From: Polynucleobacter meluiroseus
GTDB lineage: Bacteria; Bacteroidota; Bacteroidia; Flavobacteriales_D; Crocinitomicaceae
Direction: 5' to 3'
Length of the DNA: 7,017 bases
NCBI GenBank assembly: GCA_943328715.2
Contig: CALQBB020000042.1
Span: 1-7,017 of the forward strand
In this document: in pieces, positions 1-6,353 of the stretch
Numbering within the stretch: position 1 is the stretch's first letter
Layout: every line of letters starts with the position of its first letter
Program-made: the position numbers and the translations under genes
The notes under the pieces: model-generated
What the model saw: the letters and a program-made list of their open reading frames with translations, nothing else
What the model was told of the DNA's origin: nothing
Database searches by the model: none

Positions 1-2558
1 ACATCTAAGCGGATAATGAAAAATTCTAAATCCATTCGGAGTCCAATTCCAGATGAGATTGCAATTTGTGGAACAAATGTATTCCATTGAAACTGACTGC
101 CAATTCTACTGGCATCCTCTCTAAACGTCCAAATATTTCCGAAGTCCGTGAAGAGTGCCCCCTTGAACGTTGATCCTAAACTGAAACGGTATTCTAATGA
201 TCCCGCAAAGCGAATATCCGCAATTTGAGTAGCCAAACGATTGGTGTCCAAGTGATATTTGTAAGCTCCCGGACCTAATGCTCTTGCTCTCCATCCCCGA
301 TTATCATTCGATCCACCGCCAAAGAAACTGTAGTCATACGGCATTGCGGTTTTTGAATTTTTATAAGGAAGTCCTGCTCCAGCGGAAAGTTTCAGGTGCA
401 AGGAAGATCCAGATAATACACGTTTACTCATGATAAATTGATTATCCAAACGTACAAACTGTGAATACGGTTGATTACGAAGTAAATATTGTCCATTCAA
501 CGTGTCCTGTCTTTCTCTAAACAGGTACAACAAGTTTCCTGCTGCATCGAAGGTTGAGTTGAAATAAATGGAAGTATTCAAGGCGTTTTTTCGCTCTTTT
601 CCTTCTTTTAAATCCTTTTCCTTGTTATTATATTCATAGGAGAACTTGAAGTCCTGCCAAATGAATTGGTTATTGTATGTAGCGTTCAAAAAAACATCGT
701 TGATTTGATTTAGCTGGTCTTGAAATTCAGCACTTTTTTTGATGGACACGTATTTGATGACTGATGCGCCCGGAAGTCCCATCTGAAAAACTTGGGTCTT
801 ACCTACCAAGAATTTCCACATGTAATTGAGCTGAAAAACACTGCGGTCAAAAATGCTTCGTTTCTCAATGTTGTAAGCGGTTGTCAAGACTGTTCTTGGT
901 TTTTGACGTTTCCCTAACATCGTGACAGGCGTTGGGAATAATCCAGGTAAATCAAACTTTAAACTTGGACCAAATTCGAAGGTGTTGAACGTGCGTCCTT
1001 TTCCTGTTCCTACCGTCTGATTCGATTGATCTTGGAAGACCAACGGCTGAGACTCGAATCCACCTCCAAATGAAAAAGTCATTTTTCCAGCTCCTTTGCG
1101 GATATTTTTGTTCGTGTAGTTAAACGAGGCATTTGCACCAAGCAGTCCAGTTGAAGAGGTGAATTTGGGATCAAATCCATACGTTTGTTTTTTTGCAGGC
1201 TCAAGGAAATAATGTACTGCTAATTTATTTCCGGGTTGTTCGATGATAATCGGTTTGACAGAGCTAAAAACACCAAGTTGAACGATCGAACGGTAACTAC
1301 GATCCAAATAGTACTCCTTATATTTGTTCTCACTCTCTAAATAATTCTGAAGTTCAAGAATGGATGGCTTGATCCATGGGGAGTCGCCGTTGTATGTAAG
1401 CGTAATTTTGCGAAATGGATTTGTGGTTCCAATCGGAACGTGTTTTTCCTTCAATTGCTTTTTTGAATAAAGGATTTCGTCGTAAACAAACGAATTAGTC
1501 GTCCTTAAAAATTGTGGAGCAATGGGATCATACAAGCTCAATTGTTGATCCTTCATGAGCTGTGCAAAACTAGCATCCACATTCGACGTATCCGAAAGAT
1601 GGAAATACACATTAGAGACGGTCATCTCAACGTATGGAACTCGAATCAAACTATCCTTTTTAACTTCTGAAGGAACATAACGATCATCAAATTGAACCAC
1701 TAAGCGAACCTTCATGGTTTGACGGTTCGTGTCCGCTGAAAAAGAAATACTGCTGGAAGAGAATTTGTATATTTGATCGTCCCTTAAATACTTCGCTACA
1801 AGTTCTCGGTAATCATTCAAGTAATCCGTATCAAAAGGCATTCCGAGTAGCGGATGCTCACCTGTTTTTTCGATGTGTTTTCTCACAAACGCAGCGTGCT
1901 TATCGCGTAGCAGTTTTGCACCGAGGTATTGAACGGAATCAATGAAATATTGGGGACCTGCTTGAATAACGTAACTTGGATAAGCAAAACGTTTTTTTTC
2001 ATTAAGGACCAATCCACCTGTTACATTTCCATAGTAATGACCTTTTTTACGCAAATAAAATCCTAGTTGCTCAATACTCTTTTGATATAAAATGGTGTCA
2101 AAAACAATGGGTTTCTGTCCAAATTTATATTTAACTTTTTCCTTCCACAATACCTTTGTAAACGTTGCTTGATGGTATTCTTTTGGGAAATATGTGGAAT
2201 CTCCTCGCTCGAAAGCCTTTTCATTACGCTTCGCATTGATTCGATCCACTTTTTCTTTTTTTCTTTTTTGTTTCCTTTCGAATTTTTGAAATTTCACTTC
2301 CCTTTTATGCGCAACACGAGCAGAATCAATGGCATTGTAGATGCGCAATTTAAAATTGATGTAAAAATTTCGCTGGTTTGGTTGTTGACGAACGATCAAT
2401 CCAAGGTCATACTTATCGATGGATGAATTATCCTTCAGTTCGATCGAATTGTCTCGAAGAAGGTATTTACCCGCAGGAACATTTCGCGTTAAATCACATG
2501 CTGTTAAAACAAACAGAAGGATAATCGCAATATTTAGTAAATTCGCTCGATGTTTCAT
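1..2558 (-). CDS. tamL: TamL-type outer-membrane assembly lipoprotein (Omp85/TamA family), C-terminus off the left edge
   Basis: 852 codons are visible, uninterrupted, from ATG at 2558; the 3' end lies beyond the window. Residues 1-21 form a lipoprotein signal: basic N-terminus (MKHR), hydrophobic stretch, then lipobox LTAC with Cys21 as the lipidated residue, followed by Asp22. The start VPAGKYLL (27-34) resembles the usual post-signal segment of Bacteroidota TamL. Residues about 25-450 should hold POTRA-like domains; the last one ends with LGVFSSV (428-434). The barrel begins near YGFDPKF (460) and contains the Omp85 loop-6 type motif NRGWR (753-757). The last visible residues, GLRMDLEFFIIRLD, are typical of the penultimate strands, so roughly 30-50 residues are probably missing. 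By family knowledge TamL acts at the outer membrane with an inner-membrane-anchored TamB partner; a tamB gene may lie just left of the window. An unusually basic segment occupies about residues 81-118. A generic BamA paralogue is the alternative, but the lipobox favours TamL. Confidence 0.85.
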   Translation of the reverse strand, partial: MKHRANLLNIAIILLFVLTACDLTRNVPAGKYLLRDNSIELKDNSSIDKYDLGLIVRQQPNQRNFYINFKLRIYNAIDSARVAHKREVKFQKFERKQKRKKEKVDRINAKRNEKAFERGDSTYFPKEYHQATFTKVLWKEKVKYKFGQKPIVFDTILYQKSIEQLGFYLRKKGHYYGNVTGGLVLNEKKRFAYPSYVIQAGPQYFIDSVQYLGAKLLRDKHAAFVRKHIEKTGEHPLLGMPFDTDYLNDYRELVAKYLRDDQIYKFSSSSISFSADTNRQTMKVRLVVQFDDRYVPSEVKKDSLIRVPYVEMTVSNVYFHLSDTSNVDASFAQLMKDQQLSLYDPIAPQFLRTTNSFVYDEILYSKKQLKEKHVPIGTTNPFRKITLTYNGDSPWIKPSILELQNYLESENKYKEYYLDRSYRSIVQLGVFSSVKPIIIEQPGNKLAVHYFLEPAKKQTYGFDPKFTSSTGLLGANASFNYTNKNIRKGAGKMTFSFGGGFESQPLVFQDQSNQTVGTGKGRTFNTFEFGPSLKFDLPGLFPTPVTMLGKRQKPRTVLTTAYNIEKRSIFDRSVFQLNYMWKFLVGKTQVFQMGLPGASVIKYVSIKKSAEFQDQLNQINDVFLNATYNNQFIWQDFKFSYEYNNKEKDLKEGKERKNALNTSIYFNSTFDAAGNLLYLFRERQDTLNGQYLLRNQPYSQFVRLDNQFIMSKRVLSGSSLHLKLSAGAGLPYKNSKTAMPYDYSFFGGGSNDNRGWRARALGPGAYKYHLDTNRLATQIADIRFAGSLEYRFSLGSTFKGALFTDFGNIWTFREDASRIGSQFQWNTFVPQIAISSGIGLRMDLEFFIIRLD

Positions 2559-2567
2559 CTCCAAGTA

Positions 2568-2575
2568 CAAAAATA
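2568..2575 (-). promoter_or_regulatory. Possible -7 box (TAnnTTTG) for tamL
   Basis: Read on the minus strand this is TATTTTTG, an exact match to the Bacteroidota -7 consensus TAnnTTTG, ending 9 bases before the tamL ATG. No TTG was found at the usual -33 spacing; the nearest ones lie 8 and 30 bases upstream of the box. If used, transcription would start only a few bases before the start codon. The motif is short and AT-rich, so a chance match is quite possible. Confidence 0.35.
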
Positions 2576-2587
2576 ACAATAATCAAG

Positions 2588-3322
2588 TTGGAAAAAATTT
2601 CGCTACAAAAGATAAAATGGATTAAAAGTCTTCACCTGAAGAAAAATCGGGACAAAGAAAAATTAGTTGTGGTTGAAGGCTTAAAATTGGTCAGCGAATT
2701 ATGCGTTCAATTTCCAAAGCTTGTCCATTCCATTTATACAAGTGGAGATCTGGATACTTCGCTGTTGAATCATGTTGATTGTTACGCCTGTAACAACAAT
2801 GAGATGGAGCGCATTTCACAGTTTAATAGTCCGTCCACCATGATTGGACTTTTTCATGAGCCAGTTGAAAAAAAATTCAATCCAAACGAACGCATTCTTG
2901 TTTTAGAAAGCATTCAAGACCCTGGGAATCTCGGTACCATTATTCGGACAGCAGATTGGTTTGGAATTAAACAAATTCTTTGCTCAGAGGATACAGTCAA
3001 TTGTTTCAACTCGAAAGTCATTCAATCGTCGATGGGAAGCGCATTTCGAATTCCTGTTTTTTATGAAAACTTGACTGATTTTCTACCAAAATTGAATTCC
3101 ACCATACACGGAGCGCTTTTAAATGGTGAAAATCTAGAAAATGTAGATCCTAATGAAATAAAAATTCTCGTCATGGGAAATGAAGGAAAGGGCATTTCAC
3201 CATCCCTTCAAAAACATATCAATCAAGCAGTTACCATACCCGGATACGGACAAGCAGAATCATTAAATGTCTCCATTGCGACAGGTATTTTCCTTCATCA
3301 TTGGTCTCAATTGAAATCATAG
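2588..3322 (+). CDS. TrmH/SpoU-family RNA 2'-O-methyltransferase
   Basis: A 244-residue protein, complete and of normal length for the family, which transfers a methyl group from S-adenosylmethionine to the 2'-oxygen of a ribose in rRNA or tRNA. The N-terminal part (about 24-90, beginning KEKLVVVEGLKLV) matches the substrate-binding domain of SpoU enzymes. The C-terminal SPOUT knot domain carries all three motifs: motif 1 with DPGNLGTIIRTA (111-122, Arg120 being the expected catalytic arginine), motif 2 VMGNEGKGIS (195-204) and motif 3 IPGYGQAESLNVSIATG (217-233). The start chosen is TTG at 2588; the frame stays open upstream through the start of tamL but has no ATG there, and homologues begin near this point with a similar KIKxIxSL segment. 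The target nucleotide cannot be told from sequence, so no specific name such as rlmB is given. It is divergent from tamL, a pairing I recall as common in Bacteroidota. Confidence 0.92.
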   Translation: MEKISLQKIKWIKSLHLKKNRDKEKLVVVEGLKLVSELCVQFPKLVHSIYTSGDLDTSLLNHVDCYACNNNEMERISQFNSPSTMIGLFHEPVEKKFNPNERILVLESIQDPGNLGTIIRTADWFGIKQILCSEDTVNCFNSKVIQSSMGSAFRIPVFYENLTDFLPKLNSTIHGALLNGENLENVDPNEIKILVMGNEGKGISPSLQKHINQAVTIPGYGQAESLNVSIATGIFLHHWSQLKS

Positions 3323-3346
3323 TGTCTTAATTCAAAGAAAAGGCTG

Positions 3347-3354
3347 TATTTTTG
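3347..3354 (+). promoter_or_regulatory. Possible -7 box (TAnnTTTG) for the helicase gene
   Basis: TATTTTTG is an exact match to the Bacteroidota -7 consensus TAnnTTTG, sitting in the 50-base gap after the methyltransferase stop. It would place the transcript start near 3360, about a dozen bases before the ATG at 3373. It also argues against the in-frame TTG at 3352 as start codon, since that TTG is part of the box itself. No good -33 TTG is seen at the usual spacing, so read-through from the upstream gene remains possible. Confidence 0.45.
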
Positions 3355-3372
3355 CAAATCCCAACTGCGAAA

Positions 3373-4881
3373 ATGATTGATTTCGATTTATACGAAGCAA
3401 AGAAGCTTTACCCTTTTCAGGAACAAACCGTCAACCAAGTTTTAGAAGAACTTCGTAAAAACGGCACGAATTTTAATTTGCTTTACCAACTTCCAACTGG
3501 AGGTGGTAAAACGGTTATTTTCTCTGAAATTGCTCGTCGATTCATCGAACAATGGGGTAAAAAAGTGCTCATTTTAACGCATAGAATCGAACTTTCCGTT
3601 CAAACATCCCAACAACTTTCAGCCATTAAGGTTGCCAATAAGGTTATTAATTCAGAAGTGAAGCTTTTGGATGATCAAGACGAATATCAATGTTTCATCG
3701 CCATGGTGGAAACCTTGAATAATCGTTTGAATGAAAATGATAATTTCATTGCTGATGTTGGATTGGTCATTGTGGATGAGGCACATTACAATAGTTTCAG
3801 AAAAATCTTCCAGTTTTACGAGGATGCAAATATCCTAGGTGTAACCGCAACACCTTTAAGTTCGAATAGAAATCTACCACTAAAAGATAATTACAACAAG
3901 CTGTTGGTGGGCGAATCTATTTCGAATCTTATTGAAGGAGCTTATTTGTCCAATGCAGAAACGTACCAATACGATGTAAATCTACATGGATTGAAAATTG
4001 GAACAAACGGAGATTTTACCGTGAGTAGTTCCGATTTACTTTACAGCAACTTCTTTATGCAAGAAAAATTGATTTTTGCCTATGAAGAAGTAAGCTTAAA
4101 CAAAAAAACACTGATTTTCAATGCGGGAATCGAAACTTCACGTCGTGTAGAAGATTCATTCAAGAAATTGAAATACAACATTCGTCACCTTGACTCTACT
4201 TTTAGCGATAAAGATCGTAAGGATGTTATTCACTGGTTTAAAGTGACTCCGGGAGCCATTTTGACATCCGTAGGAATCTTGACAACAGGATTTGATGAAC
4301 CAACGGTTGAATCCATTATCATTAACCGTGCAACGCGTTCATTGACGTTGTATCACCAGATGATTGGACGTGGATCCAGAAAACTTCCCAACAAAAGTGA
4401 ATTCCAAATCATCGATTTAGGAAACAATGTTCGTCGTTTCGGCTATTGGCAAGATTACATCAATTGGCAAGATGCATTTAAATTTCCAGATCGCTTTTTG
4501 GAATCCCGCATCTCCGAATTGGAAGACATGGAATTTGAGGTGGAATTTGAGTTTCCAAAAGGATTTGACAAATACATGCCATCGGCCATATTGGAGGAAT
4601 TCAATATCAAGGATTGTTATTACGAATGTTTAGACCGTGGTGAAAAAGGAAAAGCTGCGATTGACCTGTCCATTGAAAACCATTTTAAAGCGATTGAGTC
4701 TGCTGCAAAAAACTTGGACCATGCACTTGATTTAATGCAGGTTATCCAGGATCACATCGAGCATCGCTTAAAGCATTACACGAAATGCATTTCCAAAAGC
4801 ACGGACAACTATTTCAAGTATCTTTTAGAAACGTATAATCGTCAATTAGCACAAAAAATCAGATTGAATATCGAAGATTGA
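3373..4881 (+). CDS. DEAD/DEAH-box superfamily 2 helicase
   Basis: A 502-residue ATP-dependent nucleic-acid helicase or translocase, expected in the cytoplasm. Motifs appear in the right order: YPFQEQTV (13-20) before the core, Walker A/motif I LPTGGGKT (40-47), motif Ia LTHRIEL (68-74), Walker B/motif II VDEAH (134-138), motif III TATP (158-161), motif V TTGFDEP (304-310) and motif VI with arginine fingers QMIGRGSR (329-336). All catalytic residues are intact. The motif style (GGGKT, DEAH, TTGFD, QMIGRGSR) is that of the broad SSL2/Irc3-like group rather than classical RNA DEAD-box proteins. Residues about 365-502 lie beyond the helicase core; they contain an acidic stretch (ELEDMEFEVEFEF, 382-394) and a probably helical tail that I cannot assign. 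ATG at 3373 was preferred to TTG at 3352, which overlaps a promoter-like box. Gaps are 50 bases upstream and 26 downstream. The substrate (DNA or RNA) is not determined by sequence. Confidence 0.92.
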   Translation: MIDFDLYEAKKLYPFQEQTVNQVLEELRKNGTNFNLLYQLPTGGGKTVIFSEIARRFIEQWGKKVLILTHRIELSVQTSQQLSAIKVANKVINSEVKLLDDQDEYQCFIAMVETLNNRLNENDNFIADVGLVIVDEAHYNSFRKIFQFYEDANILGVTATPLSSNRNLPLKDNYNKLLVGESISNLIEGAYLSNAETYQYDVNLHGLKIGTNGDFTVSSSDLLYSNFFMQEKLIFAYEEVSLNKKTLIFNAGIETSRRVEDSFKKLKYNIRHLDSTFSDKDRKDVIHWFKVTPGAILTSVGILTTGFDEPTVESIIINRATRSLTLYHQMIGRGSRKLPNKSEFQIIDLGNNVRRFGYWQDYINWQDAFKFPDRFLESRISELEDMEFEVEFEFPKGFDKYMPSAILEEFNIKDCYYECLDRGEKGKAAIDLSIENHFKAIESAAKNLDHALDLMQVIQDHIEHRLKHYTKCISKSTDNYFKYLLETYNRQLAQKIRLNIED

Positions 4882-4892
4882 TGCTTTTTCTG

Positions 4893-4900
4893 TAATTTTA
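4893..4900 (+). promoter_or_regulatory. Weak -7-like box before the GWxTD gene
   Basis: TAATTTTA matches TAnnTTTG at all but the last position and ends 7 bases before the ATG at 4908. If real, the transcript would begin almost at that ATG. There is no TTG at the right -33 spacing. This is weak evidence for a separate promoter; co-transcription with the helicase gene is equally likely given the 26-base gap. Confidence 0.2.
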
Positions 4901-4907
4901 AATGCAC

Positions 4908-6350
4908 ATGAAAAAAATCATTCTAATCTGTTTTTGTCTTTTACAAAGCATCTCCTTTGCGCAAGGAGCGAAATTAAAGACCTTCCTCGACACCAAGCAA
5001 TTTTATGCTCCCAACGTTGGTAATTACCTAGAATTATACATGCAGTTCGTTTCCTATTCCGTCGTGTACAAAAACGAAGGAAATGGATTGAGAGCGAAAG
5101 TCCTGATTTCCGTTGAAATCGCTGATAGCTCTAAAACAGTTTTTACCGATCGGTATGTGCTGGAATCTCCGGAAGCAATTGATAGCGTGCAAGATGATTT
5201 TTACGAAATCCTTCGTGTCCAGTTGAATCCTGGCAAGTATTCTTTGAAAATCAATTTACTGGACATCAACAAGGAAGACTCTGAAATTTCCGGAGTTTTG
5301 CCTATTTCTATTGAAGATTTCTCTACAAACACGAAAATCTCTGATGTACTTGTTGCGGAATATGCTTACCCAAGCGATCAGCAAACGAATTTTGACAAAT
5401 CAGGCTATCACATTATTCCCATGCTTTCTAGTTTTTATGGAACGGATTCAAAAACGTTACCCGTTTATTTGGAATTATATGGGACAGAGGAAATAGAAGA
5501 CAGCACCTTTCAATTATCACATCGCATTATCAACATGAAAGACGCCAGTGAAATACCTGGATTCACACGCACAAGCACTTTGTTTAAATCAAGCGTTGTT
5601 CCCGTTTTTGAAACGATAAACATCGAAGAATTGAATTCTGGAAACTATCAAATCGAATACCGTTTGACTAGCAACTCAAATGAAATACTTTCGATTCAAA
5701 CCTATGATTTCGAGCGCAGTAATGAGAATAATTACATGTTCACCATGGAAAATATGATGCTGGATCCTGCTTTTCAATCCTCCATACCATCAGACTCCGT
5801 CTTGTATTACCTTGAAAGTTTAATTCCGATTTCAAAACCTGCGGAGATTAAAAACATCATTGAAACCCTGAAATCTAAAAACAACGACGAAGCACGCAAA
5901 CACATTCAAGGATATTGGGCAGTATCCACACCAACCAATCCTTATGAATCTTGGTTGAAATACAAAGCACAAGTCGTCTTCGTTCAGAAAATCTACGGGA
6001 ATAACTTTCAAGAAGGATTTGAAACGGACCGTGGACGTGTTTACCTGAAGTATGGTGCGCCAAATCAAGTGAACGCACGAGAATCCTCTCCTTCCGAATA
6101 TCCATACGAGATTTGGACGTACAATAAAATTGGTGTTTACAGCAACAAGCGCTTTGTATTTTACAATCCTGACCTCGTAAACAATGCCTACCGCCTACTA
6201 CATTCAGACATGATTGGAGAATTGAAGAATCCAGCATGGCCGCAAATTCTTGCTAAACGCAACACATACAATGGAAATGTGGACAATCCCAACCAAAACA
6301 ATGTCAATCATTGGGGTGGTGACAGCAACGATTTATTTCGTCAATACTAA
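4908..6350 (+). CDS. Secreted GWxTD-domain protein
   Basis: A 480-residue exported protein of unknown biochemical function. Residues 1-18 (MKKIILICFCLLQSISFA) form a standard signal peptide with likely cleavage before Gln19; no cysteine follows the cleavage point, so it is not a lipoprotein. Residues about 20-300 look beta-rich and were not recognised as any named domain. The C-terminal part (about 335-450) fits the GWxTD domain, widespread in Bacteroidota: YWAVSTPTNPYESWLKY, then the core GFETDRGRVYLKYGAPNQV (370-388) in which the signature tryptophan is phenylalanine, then YPYEIWTY (398-405), RFVFYNP (415-421) and YRLLHSD (428-434). The tail after 450 is rich in Asn and probably flexible. 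ATG at 4908 is preferred to the in-frame ATG at 4902 because it gives a canonical MKK signal-peptide start and fits the promoter-like box better. Only 3 bases separate it from the glycosyltransferase gene, suggesting co-expression and perhaps a cell-envelope role. Confidence 0.85.
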   Translation: MKKIILICFCLLQSISFAQGAKLKTFLDTKQFYAPNVGNYLELYMQFVSYSVVYKNEGNGLRAKVLISVEIADSSKTVFTDRYVLESPEAIDSVQDDFYEILRVQLNPGKYSLKINLLDINKEDSEISGVLPISIEDFSTNTKISDVLVAEYAYPSDQQTNFDKSGYHIIPMLSSFYGTDSKTLPVYLELYGTEEIEDSTFQLSHRIINMKDASEIPGFTRTSTLFKSSVVPVFETINIEELNSGNYQIEYRLTSNSNEILSIQTYDFERSNENNYMFTMENMMLDPAFQSSIPSDSVLYYLESLIPISKPAEIKNIIETLKSKNNDEARKHIQGYWAVSTPTNPYESWLKYKAQVVFVQKIYGNNFQEGFETDRGRVYLKYGAPNQVNARESSPSEYPYEIWTYNKIGVYSNKRFVFYNPDLVNNAYRLLHSDMIGELKNPAWPQILAKRNTYNGNVDNPNQNNVNHWGGDSNDLFRQY

Positions 6351-6353
6351 GAA

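Noticed and set aside
2559..2587. Possible small RNA or riboswitch in the divergent gap
   Set aside because: Only 29 bases long and AT-rich, with no stem-loop structure visible.
2169..2625. Two plus-strand open frames (2169-2426 and 2419-2625) opposite the start of tamL
   Set aside because: They are antisense to the well-supported tamL coding frame, have no recognisable domain and owe their Phe/Ser/Leu-rich content to the complement of Lys/Glu-rich codons.
4427..4633. 68-codon frame inside the helicase gene
   Set aside because: Out-of-frame shadow of a gene whose own frame carries all helicase motifs and continues through it.
4881..4892. T-run after the helicase stop codon as a possible intrinsic terminator
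   Set aside because: The short T5 tract is not preceded by a GC-rich inverted repeat, so no hairpin can be supported.
5311..6237. Small frames on both strands inside the GWxTD gene (5311-5496 plus; 5832-6068 and 5875-6237 minus)
   Set aside because: All overlap the GWxTD coding sequence, encode no recognisable domain and lack independent support.
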